IMG/VR virus record: IMGVR_UViG_3300007799_000007
Coordinates: 1-37,992 of that record
DNA length: 37,992 nt
Source: a virus
Strand: one strand, 5' to 3'
The notes below the pieces were generated by a model that was not told the origin of the DNA, searched no databases, and was given only the letters and a program-made list of their open reading frames with translations. The position numbers were made by a program, and so were the translations under genes. Below, piece by piece: positions 31,351 through 37,926 of the stretch (positions are counted from its first letter, which is position 1; each line of letters opens with the position of its first letter).

Positions 31351-33445
31351 GAAACTAACGGCACAACCGGAAAAAATAACCGGATTTGCGGACGATGATT
31401 TAATTCATACCGTCGCGGGTGGTGAGTCGTGGAAGGTTAAGTACATTAATCTTATTAAGTTCTTTTGGAGTAAAATTTCGGGCCGTGACATTGTAAATTC
31501 CGGCAATGGATATATAACAATTAACGATTACACCTCCCTCGATATATTCTCATCGGAGCCGACAAATTTTACCACTACCCTGTCTGCTGACACAAGCGCA
31601 AATCATTTAATTATTCTTTCATCCGGCGGACCTGATTTCGTGACGGTAACTATTAATTCGTACCCATCGCCAAAGGACGGGGCAATAGTGCAATTAAGGC
31701 TTTCGGAAAAAGGCACAACTGACTTAATTATTTGTGGTATTAATTGGCCGGGTTCTGCCTTTGCGGCTGGTTTATATACGATTCGATATTCCGGCGATGC
31801 TGGTGCGTGGTTGCCGATTAACTTCATTCCTTTTGGAATTGTATCGGCTTCTGAACTTGCCGCTTATCAGTTAATTTCTAATAAAGCTACTAATTTCTCA
31901 ACAGTAAATAACACGTTATATCCTTCTGTTCAAGCGGTTGTTGATTATGTAACCGCGTTTCCAGTCGCCCCTGTTTCGACCGACGACGTCACTAACGCCT
32001 CCCTCTATGCAGGTGCAACTCAGACGGACGTTAACAATGTGGCGAAATCCATCATCTATGGGGGCGGTTCTAATCCGGGTGTAAGTCAGGACTCAAGTCA
32101 GGGCTATTCGGTAGGTTCGCTGTTTGTCAATCAATCCAGCGGCGTTACTTTCCGGGCGGAGGATGTTTCTGCGGGTGCTGCTGTTTGGGCTGTTAAGAGC
32201 GATAAATTTACCTCTCAAAATTCGATCTTCGTTTCCTCGGTAAATACAGGCAACGCGGCGGCAGATGCAATTTCCAACGGCGTTCTTTTAAGGGCTGCAA
32301 TAACGGCGGCAAATGCTTTGGTCGTTGGAACTAGGGCAATCAATAACCGTGTGGCAGTTGTATTAACGGGCGGCACTTATGATGCAGATGGAGTAGGCTT
32401 TACTATTCCTTCTTTTATGGATATTGTCGGATTAAGCTCTAGCGCGGGTGATACTATACTGACTAATACTACGGGCGATTATACCCTTATTGCAGGGGAA
32501 AATGTCGATTACGGCTTGTACAATATTGACTTACGTCCAGGAGCCTTAGCTGCATTAAATGATGACACTTCAATAGGTCAATTTCACCGATGGAACAATG
32601 TTTTAATTTCGGGGTTAGTAACCACGGGAATGAGTACTCTGTTCGGCGATTTCCGCAGGATTAGGGCGACCAACGATGTTGAATGGGCTGTTGTTTCGGG
32701 TTCTATTGGTGGTTACCACGAGATTGAATTTGATGCTACAGTGACGCAGGTATATAATAGCGCAAACGGAGATTTAGGCGGCGTTATAAATTTCAAGGGA
32801 CAGAATTTTGGAAATTTTTGTTTTTTTGGAAGTGATTTTTCAGCACACGTAAACGGCACGGCTGGCAATTTTGGAAATCTCTGTTTTGCCACAATTGACG
32901 GCAACTTTAGCGGATCGGCAAATCTAAAGGCGGGTAATTACGGAAACGATTGTTTTTTTGCAGGAAATGACTTCTCGGGGCCGGTAAAAGGAACGTTCGG
33001 CAATTTTGGAAATGGCTGTTTTAGTTGTGGCCCCGGCAACTTCTCGGGGCCGGTAAAAGGGACGTTCGGCAATTTTGGAGATAATTGTTTTGTGTCTAAT
33101 GGCGCAGATTTCACACCCTCTTTAGAAATAACTACGGGAGCTTTTGGAGTAGACTGTATGTTTGCTATTGGCATTTTCGCCCCGACAATTATAAACTCAA
33201 ACATTGAAGAAATAACTTCGGGATTAACAGGCTCACTAATAAACTCAACCGTTAGATCAAAAGCAGTTGGCGTTGGTGACCTTGCCAAAATAGAACGCTG
33301 CAAAATATTAGGAAGTAATGGAACTAACTCAATTATTGGAACTACAACCTCCGCGCAGATACTCGACACTAACTCGAGTATGCCAATCGCCGCAGGTGTT
33401 ACGGGCGTTTTAAATGGAAACTATAATAATGCCTCGTTGACTTAA
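31343..33445 (+). CDS. Tail fibre or tailspike with beta-helix repeats
   Basis: A 700-residue receptor-binding candidate. The N-terminus (LTAQPEKITGFADDDLIHTV) is typical of virion-attached fibres. SNKATNFSTVNNTLYPSVQAVVDYV (about residues 178-202) is a fibre element common in Bacteroidota phages. A pectate-lyase-like beta-helix region follows from about residue 320. Residues about 488-620 hold six tandem 22-23 residue repeats of the form NFGNxCFxxxxxFSGPVKGTFG. No glycosidase catalytic pattern is certain. A 41-bp repeat (32970-33010, 33039-33079) with one mismatch lies in the array. Confidence 0.75.
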   Translation: MGEKLTAQPEKITGFADDDLIHTVAGGESWKVKYINLIKFFWSKISGRDIVNSGNGYITINDYTSLDIFSSEPTNFTTTLSADTSANHLIILSSGGPDFVTVTINSYPSPKDGAIVQLRLSEKGTTDLIICGINWPGSAFAAGLYTIRYSGDAGAWLPINFIPFGIVSASELAAYQLISNKATNFSTVNNTLYPSVQAVVDYVTAFPVAPVSTDDVTNASLYAGATQTDVNNVAKSIIYGGGSNPGVSQDSSQGYSVGSLFVNQSSGVTFRAEDVSAGAAVWAVKSDKFTSQNSIFVSSVNTGNAAADAISNGVLLRAAITAANALVVGTRAINNRVAVVLTGGTYDADGVGFTIPSFMDIVGLSSSAGDTILTNTTGDYTLIAGENVDYGLYNIDLRPGALAALNDDTSIGQFHRWNNVLISGLVTTGMSTLFGDFRRIRATNDVEWAVVSGSIGGYHEIEFDATVTQVYNSANGDLGGVINFKGQNFGNFCFFGSDFSAHVNGTAGNFGNLCFATIDGNFSGSANLKAGNYGNDCFFAGNDFSGPVKGTFGNFGNGCFSCGPGNFSGPVKGTFGNFGDNCFVSNGADFTPSLEITTGAFGVDCMFAIGIFAPTIINSNIEEITSGLTGSLINSTVRSKAVGVGDLAKIERCKILGSNGTNSIIGTTTSAQILDTNSSMPIAAGVTGVLNGNYNNASLT
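32970..33079 (+). repeat. 41-bp tandem repeat in the fibre gene
   Basis: Two copies 69 bp apart (32970-33010 and 33039-33079), identical except for one base, each starting ACTTCTCGGGGCCGG. They encode FSGPVKGTFGNFG. The low divergence suggests recent repeat-unit duplication in the receptor-binding gene. Confidence 0.75.
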
Positions 33446-33467
33446 ACCTTAAATCACAATCCCACGT

Positions 33468-33505
33468 AAAAGGAGCATGAGAAAATTTCTTACGCTCCTT
33501 TTTTT
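33468..33505 (+). promoter_or_regulatory. Hairpin with U-run enclosing ribosome site and start codon
   Basis: A perfect 9-bp stem AAAAGGAGC (33468-33476) pairs with GCTCCTTTT (33494-33502), followed by TTT, with a 17-nt loop that begins with the ATG at 33477. The left arm contains a Shine-Dalgarno sequence (AAGGAG), rare here. It can act as terminator of the fibre transcript and as a translation block of the next gene. Confidence 0.65.
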
Positions 33506-34220
33506 ATTTCCGGCCCTAGCATTCTCCCAATGCCTGCCAACCTACAATGGATCGGGATTCTATTCACAGCCGTCATTCGTCACCCTGTATAATTCCGGGC
33601 AGTGCATAGAAGGCGAGTTTACGGCCGGATCGTATTTTGTAAAGTTCCCACGCATACCGAACTCCACGCAGCTAGCAAGGTTTTCGTTTGCTTCGGACGA
33701 TGGATTTACAGCTACACTACTTCGAGTGAATCAGTACGATATAAACTGTACTCCGATCGCCGAAAACTTTAACGTTATATGGCCCGGAACCGGATTTGTA
33801 ATTGTTGAATATGTGATCCAATCGGAAGGCTTCCAGGTACTTTGTCCGTTTGCCAGAATTACGGGTGTGCTATCGGTCGATTTCGGATATGTCAACGCCC
33901 GATGGTTTAACGATATTCTATTCATCCAGTACCGAACCGAGTCAAATCAAAATACAAACAGATACGAGATACAGGTCAGCCGTGACGCTCAAACATGGGA
34001 GCCGCTGTTAGATGTTGCGCCGAAGGAAATAAACAGCTCTACGGCCTTAATCTACTCAAAGCATATCGCATTCAATCGGACAGGCCAATGGTACGCGCGG
34101 GTGATGGAGGAAGATTTTAACGGAGAGAAAACGTATTCCGATATTGCTCCGTTCGTTGCCAGCGGAAAGTTTGAATCAGGGCCGGTGTTTGATTTAGCCG
34201 GGCGTAAAATATCGGAGTAG
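33477..34220 (+). CDS. Secreted protein of unknown function
   Basis: A 247-residue protein with a textbook signal peptide, MRKFLTLLFLFPALAFSQC, cleaved probably before Q18. The mature part is beta-rich, with a fibronectin- or lectin-like appearance (VNARWFNDILFIQYRTESNQ, NRYEIQVSRDAQTWEPL, QWYARVMEEDFNGEKTYSD) and a C-terminus GPVFDLAGRKISE, similar to the last strands of type IX secretion targeting domains. Unusual for a phage: it may coat the host surface, block receptors or act at exit. Its ATG lies in a hairpin loop. Confidence 0.65.
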   Translation: MRKFLTLLFLFPALAFSQCLPTYNGSGFYSQPSFVTLYNSGQCIEGEFTAGSYFVKFPRIPNSTQLARFSFASDDGFTATLLRVNQYDINCTPIAENFNVIWPGTGFVIVEYVIQSEGFQVLCPFARITGVLSVDFGYVNARWFNDILFIQYRTESNQNTNRYEIQVSRDAQTWEPLLDVAPKEINSSTALIYSKHIAFNRTGQWYARVMEEDFNGEKTYSDIAPFVASGKFESGPVFDLAGRKISE

Positions 34221-34224
34221 GGGT
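34204..34224 (+). repeat. 21-bp direct repeat, left copy
   Basis: A perfect copy of the sequence at 34486-34506 starting GTAAAATATCGGAG. It contains the stop codon of the secreted protein gene. The two copies enclose the - strand gene at 34233. Confidence 0.85.
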
Positions 34225-34232
34225 TAGTTGGG

Positions 34233-34466
34233 TTATTGACGCTTCCCGTTACTGTACGGAGTTTCTTTTATAAAATCCCAATACTTTGAGTTTTTATCAG
34301 CGTTGCCCCATTTGTTGCCACATGACAAACACTCTAAATTCAATAACCTTCTACCATCATAAGAAGCGGCATTTGGCCCATAATGTTTATATGGTTGACG
34401 GCTTTCTATTTTCCAGTTGCGCTCTGAAAGCGGTTTCGTTTTTTCAGTACATCTACAATTTGGCAT
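34233..34466 (-). CDS. Small zinc-binding Bacteroidota phage protein
   Basis: A 77-residue protein with MPNCRCTEKTKPLSERNWKI at the start and LNLECLSCGNKWG later: C-x-C plus C-x2-C, a zinc-ribbon. The layout C-x-C...PLSERNW...S-Y...C-x2-CG-x-x-W fits a family common in Bacteroidota phages. It reads against its left neighbour, lies between 21-bp direct repeats and has the A-rich - strand leader (ATTGAAACAATG). Likely a mobile cassette. Confidence 0.7.
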   Translation of the reverse strand: MPNCRCTEKTKPLSERNWKIESRQPYKHYGPNAASYDGRRLLNLECLSCGNKWGNADKNSKYWDFIKETPYSNGKRQ

Positions 34467-34485
34467 TGTTTCAATTATTTAGTTA

Positions 34486-34506
34486 GTAAAATATCGGAGT
34501 AGGGGT
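34486..34506 (+). repeat. 21-bp direct repeat, right copy
   Basis: A perfect repeat of 34204-34224, 282 bp away. It lies outside any gene and looks like a duplicated 3' end of the secreted protein gene. Confidence 0.85.
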
Positions 34507-34518
34507 GGGTAAGAAAAG

Positions 34519-34770
34519 TTAAGCGGAAGGCTCAATAAGTTCTACAACAGCGGCCATATACATCATTTGAGCCATGCCGTTTTCTTGGTAGTGGATCGTT
34601 TCACTTATCTTTAAAAGAGCCGGTATTTCTTCAAGATTGTTGCTTTTCATTACCTCCTTTAAAATATGCGTGTACGGCTGTAACTTTTCCTTGTATTCCC
34701 CTTTAAAAAAGGATTTTGCCGTATCTCTACATTCGTAAAGTTTTGCAGCGATTTTAATTTGTTTTTCCAT
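34519..34770 (-). CDS. Small helical protein
   Basis: An 83-residue protein starting MEKQIKIAAKLYECRDTAKS, all helical, with a late hydrophobic stretch (MAQMMYMAAVVELIE). An in-frame ATG at 34821 would add 17 residues. ATG 34770 is preferred because it carries the repeated leader ATAATTGAAACAATGG shared with the two other - strand small genes. No family recognised. Confidence 0.55.
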   Translation of the reverse strand: MEKQIKIAAKLYECRDTAKSFFKGEYKEKLQPYTHILKEVMKSNNLEEIPALLKISETIHYQENGMAQMMYMAAVVELIEPSA

Positions 34771-34804
34771 TGTTTCAATTATTAGTGATTGCCCTAGCGC
34801 AAGG

Positions 34805-34999
34805 TTAGTGTTCATTGTCAATCATCAAATCCGCTATAATCAACTTTACGCCAAGCAACGCGGACAGCATCATTTTAAAATCCTTATTAGATAAGGTCTT
34901 GCTTTCCGATAGGCGCTGTTTATACATTTCAATTCTACTTAACAGCAGTTCAGGCGACAACGACCGCTTACTACCTCCCAATTCCTTTTCCTTTTCCAT
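34805..34999 (-). CDS. Small helical protein
   Basis: A 64-residue protein starting MEKEKELGGSKRSLSPELLL, charged at the N-terminus, then two helices, the last hydrophobic (MLSALLGVKLIIADLMI). It has the same kind of leader (AATTTAAACAATGG) and the same first residues (MEK) as its downstream neighbour. No family recognised. Confidence 0.55.
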   Translation of the reverse strand: MEKEKELGGSKRSLSPELLLSRIEMYKQRLSESKTLSNKDFKMMLSALLGVKLIIADLMIDNEH

Positions 35000-35027
35000 T
35001 GTTTAAATTATTTAGTGAAGTGCCAGG

Positions 35028-35201
35028 TTAACCATACCACGGATCTAAGCAATGGCCCATACATTTATCACATCCGAAGCCCGAATCATTGTCTTGAAGA
35101 TTTCCACAACCCATACATTCATATCCTAAAAGTTCATCCTCATCCTCATCATCACCCCATCCTTCGCTACTACCATCTGTCAATTCCTTTTCCTCACTCA
35201 T
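35028..35201 (-). CDS. Acidic zinc-ribbon small protein
   Basis: A 57-residue protein. It starts MSEEKELTDGSSEGWG, continues with a run of Asp and Glu, then YECMGCGN and FGCDKCMGHC, two C-x2-C pairs forming a zinc ribbon. Its ATG overlaps the stop of the endolysin gene by 3-4 bp, so the two are translationally coupled. Function unknown. Confidence 0.6.
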   Translation of the reverse strand: MSEEKELTDGSSEGWGDDEDEDELLGYECMGCGNLQDNDSGFGCDKCMGHCLDPWYG

Positions 35202-35626
35202 GGCCTAACGATTAACAGTTCAGACTTTCCGGTATTTCTGCAATCAAGGTGACTCCATGATCTTGTGAAGGTAACATCTTCTACCGTTGTTAATCCCAAA
35301 TTCCTTAATTCAATCCAGTTGCTTTTAATAAACTCAAACACTTCCGGCGGTGTCATTCCTTTTACCTTAATATCTGCCGCCTTTCCGAATTTATGAAGCG
35401 ACATTCTAGCGCCTGTTGTCGTGTTGAATCTACGTAAGCCGCTTTCCTTATACTGACCGCCAGTGTGCCAATTATTAACGGTTACGGCCTTGCCAGTTTT
35501 AACCCGTATAAACTCGCAGATATTAACAATCTTAGGGTCGATGTACCAAATAGATTTTTGGCCCATTGCTGCAAACAGTTCCGGGTAAACAAATTCCTGA
35601 ATTACAAAGTTCGGTGATATTTTCAT
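35198..35626 (-). CDS. Peptidase M15-family endolysin
   Basis: A 142-residue peptidase of the M15A type (D-Ala-D-Ala carboxypeptidase or L-Ala-D-Glu endopeptidase group) that cuts peptidoglycan stem peptides at lysis. Zinc ligands are visible: H78 and D85 in SLHKFGKAADI, and H126 in SWSHLDCR. Supporting signatures are NNWHTGGQY and GLTTVEDVTFTRSW. No signal peptide is seen, so a holin or similar is needed. It belongs to the leftward operon after the DUF551 gene. Confidence 0.88.
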   Translation of the reverse strand: MKISPNFVIQEFVYPELFAAMGQKSIWYIDPKIVNICEFIRVKTGKAVTVNNWHTGGQYKESGLRRFNTTTGARMSLHKFGKAADIKVKGMTPPEVFEFIKSNWIELRNLGLTTVEDVTFTRSWSHLDCRNTGKSELLIVRP

Positions 35627-35644
35627 GGTGTTTTTTAAATTATG

Positions 35645-36007
35645 TCAATCCTTTTTATTAACCGGCGGCGGCGAAGGTAAGGGCATCCAATGAGTAATGT
35701 AATCCTGAAACCTTAGCGTTGGCTGCATAGTCTTCATATCAACTGCGCTAAATAAATCCGAAACGTGAACCTGACCTCTTTTTTTATTAGCAACCAATTG
35801 ATCAATAACGACTAAATAATAGCCCTCTGTTTCCGGCAACCTGTCATTAACATCTATCCATTTGGTAAACTGTTCAGCGTACCGAGTCATAGCAAGTTCG
35901 GTAAATTCGTGTACGGTATAGCCGGGTGAATCGTAAATCAAAGAGTACCAGCCTTCATAGCTATTCTCTTTCGCTATTTCCTTTAATATCTCTGATGGTT
36001 CTTTCAT
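35645..36007 (-). CDS. DUF551-domain protein
   Basis: A 120-residue protein. Its C-terminal half has FTKWIDVNDRLPETEGYYLVVI and then DYITHWMPLPSPPP, the W-I-x-V-x-D-x-LP...HWMPLP-x-PP signature of DUF551, common in phages. Its function is unknown. It is the first gene of the leftward lysis operon; a TTCCTTTG box (36019-36012 on this strand) sits 4 bp before its ATG, repeating the leaderless promoter spacing. Confidence 0.82.
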   Translation of the reverse strand: MKEPSEILKEIAKENSYEGWYSLIYDSPGYTVHEFTELAMTRYAEQFTKWIDVNDRLPETEGYYLVVIDQLVANKKRGQVHVSDLFSAVDMKTMQPTLRFQDYITHWMPLPSPPPVNKKD

Positions 36008-36077
36008 TCACCAAAGGAAAGTAAAATTTCGATACGAAAATAAATTTTAAGATTTTTTTGTGTTGTAAAAATATTGC

Positions 36078-36085
36078 TACATTTG
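36078..36085 (+). promoter_or_regulatory. Promoter -7 box TACATTTG abutting the RHH gene
   Basis: A perfect TAnnTTTG match 4 bp before the ATG at 36090, with TTTG at 36057-36060 (17-bp spacing) as a -33 candidate. The shared upstream region has an inverted repeat TTTCG-ATA-CGAAA (36027-36039), a candidate operator between the divergent operons. Confidence 0.5.
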
Positions 36086-36089
36086 CCTC

Positions 36090-36242
36090 ATGGCAGATAA
36101 AACAAAAGTTACGTTCAGCATCACACTCGATTCTGACGTTGTTAAAAAAATAGACCTGTTATCGGTCGCGCAGCAAAGAGATCGTAAGAAGCAAGCCGAG
36201 TATATCATTATCCAGGCCGTAACGAAGGGGAGGGCAAAATGA
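36090..36242 (+). CDS. Ribbon-helix-helix transcription regulator (50 aa)
   Basis: A 50-residue protein. KTKVTFSITLDSDVVKKIDLL, then RKKQAEYIIIQAVTKGRAK, is an Arc/MetJ-type ribbon-helix-helix: a beta strand with alternating polar residues followed by two helices. It probably binds the divergent region just upstream and controls both the lysis operon and its own operon. Its stop overlaps the next ATG by 4 bp. Confidence 0.7.
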   Translation: MADKTKVTFSITLDSDVVKKIDLLSVAQQRDRKKQAEYIIIQAVTKGRAK

Positions 36243-36523
36243 AAGTATTAGTTTCCTCCAAAGCACTTGGTCAAATCTTAAAGGACATGATCGAAGAGCC
36301 GCAAGCGGTTGTGTTCCTTTCGGCAGGGATCGGAGCCGGGTCGTTAATATTTGTGAATCAAACGGGCCGATCTGAAATGTTTGTTAGTTCCGATTCGCAG
36401 GATGCCGCTATCGTCGTTAATGCCCGGTGGCAATCGTTTATCAGGGATGTAACTGCCATAGAGGATAGGCCGATAGTGGTTCAGTTCTCGGAAGAAGCAA
36501 TTTATTTTGAGTTAAAATACTAA
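36239..36523 (+). CDS. Hypothetical protein
   Basis: A 94-residue alpha/beta protein: VLVSSKALGQILKDMIEE, then AVVFLSAGIGAGSLIFV, and VVQFSEEAIYFELKY. The alternating pattern is faintly like one domain of a sliding clamp but this is not enough to assign it. It is coupled to the RHH gene by a 4-bp overlap. Confidence 0.5.
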   Translation: MKVLVSSKALGQILKDMIEEPQAVVFLSAGIGAGSLIFVNQTGRSEMFVSSDSQDAAIVVNARWQSFIRDVTAIEDRPIVVQFSEEAIYFELKY

Positions 36524-36528
36524 GCAAA

Positions 36529-36810
36529 ATGAAACCCAACGACCGGCTCGAAGTTCTGATTAAAAAGCATGAGGCTAACTCTGAAAACCTATTTAGAAAA
36601 ATGGGCAAATTGACATACGAGCAATGCGATGCACAGTCGCTACATAAAGAATATCAATGCCGAACTCAATTCATAACCGACCTAAAAACACTAAGGGCTG
36701 ACGCATCGCCCTGCTGCGGGGCCGACATGGTAAAGTTTACCACGTATGGTTATAATGAATGCGTAAAGTGCGGCAAGACGTTTAAACAAGCAAAAACAAC
36801 TGAGCAATGA
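36529..36810 (+). CDS. Small protein with C-terminal zinc ribbon
   Basis: A 93-residue protein. The N-terminal 60 residues are helical and charged. The C-terminus has SPCCGADMVKFTTYGYNECVKCGKTF, C-x-C/C-C...C-x2-C, a treble-clef or ribbon-like zinc site. The role is unknown; it is coupled by 4 bp to the next gene. Confidence 0.6.
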   Translation: MKPNDRLEVLIKKHEANSENLFRKMGKLTYEQCDAQSLHKEYQCRTQFITDLKTLRADASPCCGADMVKFTTYGYNECVKCGKTFKQAKTTEQ

Positions 36811-36992
36811 ACGACTACACAGTTAAAAGGTTAGCCTTAGTGCTTTCCATTCAGGCCGAAATCGAAGGCATGAAAGCCGAAAATATAAACAGGGAACAAA
36901 TAGGCCATTCAATGGCTTATGTCGAAGCAGACTTTAATCAAAAGCGGGACGAGTTACTAGAAATCGCCTACAAGCATGATGAGCAACTCTAA
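36807..36992 (+). CDS. Small helical protein
   Basis: A 61-residue, highly helical protein starting MNDYTVKRLALVLSIQAEIE. It is similar in kind to many early phage proteins; no family is recognised. It overlaps the previous gene by 4 bp and the next gene by 14-17 bp. Confidence 0.5.
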   Translation: MNDYTVKRLALVLSIQAEIEGMKAENINREQIGHSMAYVEADFNQKRDELLEIAYKHDEQL

Positions 36993-37398
36993 CCTAATCC
37001 CGTTTAAGACCTCAAACGCTGAGGGCTGGTTCGTGAAAGTTCCTGATGAGGCTACTAATATTACAATCAGTAAATACCTGCAATACTGGCATTCCTCATG
37101 GGACTTACCATCTAGGCCCGGTACTAAATGCACGGGAGGAAGTTGTTTCTTTTATAAAGATTTGGGAGGAAAGAAAAAGTACCCCGAAAAGCTTGTATTT
37201 CTTTGCCTTGCCTCCGAAATAACCGAGTATCAAGCGATAAGCCTTTGCGAATACTTTGAGGTAGGTGACGGAGAGCCTGCATACCTTAACTACTTTGAAA
37301 AGGATAGATACTTAAACACCGCTATAAGCTCGTTCAAATCACTAATGGATTCGCTCGGTGCATTAACCGGGAGCTGGGCCGTAATTTTAAAGAAGTAA
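36979..37398 (+). CDS. Hypothetical protein
   Basis: A 139-residue alpha/beta protein with Cys (GTKCTGGSCFF, then FLCLASEITEYQAISLCEYF). No family recognised. ATG 36976 or 36979 can serve as the start; both overlap the previous gene. Position suggests an early-operon protein. Confidence 0.5.
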   Translation: MSNSNLIPFKTSNAEGWFVKVPDEATNITISKYLQYWHSSWDLPSRPGTKCTGGSCFFYKDLGGKKKYPEKLVFLCLASEITEYQAISLCEYFEVGDGEPAYLNYFEKDRYLNTAISSFKSLMDSLGALTGSWAVILKK

Positions 37399-37402
37399 AA
37401 CG

Positions 37403-37735
37403 ATGATATTTTTTTTAACGATTATTTGTCTGTTAACTATTTTTGTTGGCTCATCAATGATATTAATGTTTCACCAATGGCGGCATTATAAGAAATGCTA
37501 CTTCCAATTAATTACGACAAACTTTGTCAGATATGACGATCAGCTTTGGGATAAGAATGATATTATTGGCGGCATAACCGTTTTTCTTGAGTGTGGATCT
37601 TTTAAGTTCGCCAATGAAATTTATTTACATAGACAGTATTACGTTTACCTTGACCCCGTTTCCTGCTATTGGCTCTGGAAGTGTACAAAGTTTATTAAAA
37701 CGCAAAACGTTACCAATATGCCCGGATTGTTCTGA
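37403..37735 (+). CDS. Membrane-anchored hypothetical protein
   Basis: A 110-residue protein with an N-terminal hydrophobic span (IFFLTIICLLTIFVGSSMILM, residues 2-22) and a soluble aromatic remainder (GITVFLECGSFKFANEIYL). A signal anchor is more likely than cleavage. It is the last gene of the rightward operon before a terminator. Function unknown. Confidence 0.5.
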   Translation: MIFFLTIICLLTIFVGSSMILMFHQWRHYKKCYFQLITTNFVRYDDQLWDKNDIIGGITVFLECGSFKFANEIYLHRQYYVYLDPVSCYWLWKCTKFIKTQNVTNMPGLF

Positions 37736-37743
37736 TTGAAAAC

Positions 37744-37774
37744 AAAAAGCCCCGGTATTATCCGAGGCTTTTTT
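37744..37774 (+). terminator. Intrinsic terminator
   Basis: The stem AAAAGCC (37745-37751) with GGCTTTT (37766-37772) is continued inward by CGG/CCG after one mismatch, and is followed by T. It ends the rightward operon. The A-run on the left side may allow it to work in both directions. Confidence 0.8.
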
Positions 37775-37854
37775 GATTTGATTTCAGTGGGCTTAATTTT
37801 GGCCCGGTTACTACTTATGTGCGAATCAAAAAAATGGGCGCACTCCCGTTTATG

Positions 37855-37926
37855 TTGCGATCGCGGGACTCGAACCCGTCTGAAAGGATATGAACCTCCC
37901 GTGCTAAGCCGTTACACTACCTCGCT
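37855..37926 (-). tRNA. tRNA with anticodon CAT (Met or lysidine-type Ile), atypical
   Basis: On the - strand: D-arm GTGT...GCAC with GG in the loop, anticodon stem GGAGG/CCTTT with loop TTCATAT (anticodon CAT), and T-arm CGGG-TTCGAGT-CCCG. The acceptor stem is poor: only about four of seven pairs form (GCGA/TCGC) and the variable loop is very short. CAT can be elongator or initiator Met, or AUA-reading Ile. It may be degenerate but all arms are recognisable. Confidence 0.65.

Noticed and set aside
32938-33369. 143-codon frame on the reverse strand inside the fibre gene
   Set aside because: It mirrors the tandem repeats of the fibre gene, has no leader, and its residue pattern is the antisense of the Gly/Phe/Asn-rich repeats.
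34815-35215. Two + strand frames opposite the small - strand genes
   Set aside because: The - strand frames have conserved leaders, coupled overlaps and zinc motifs; the + strand frames have none.
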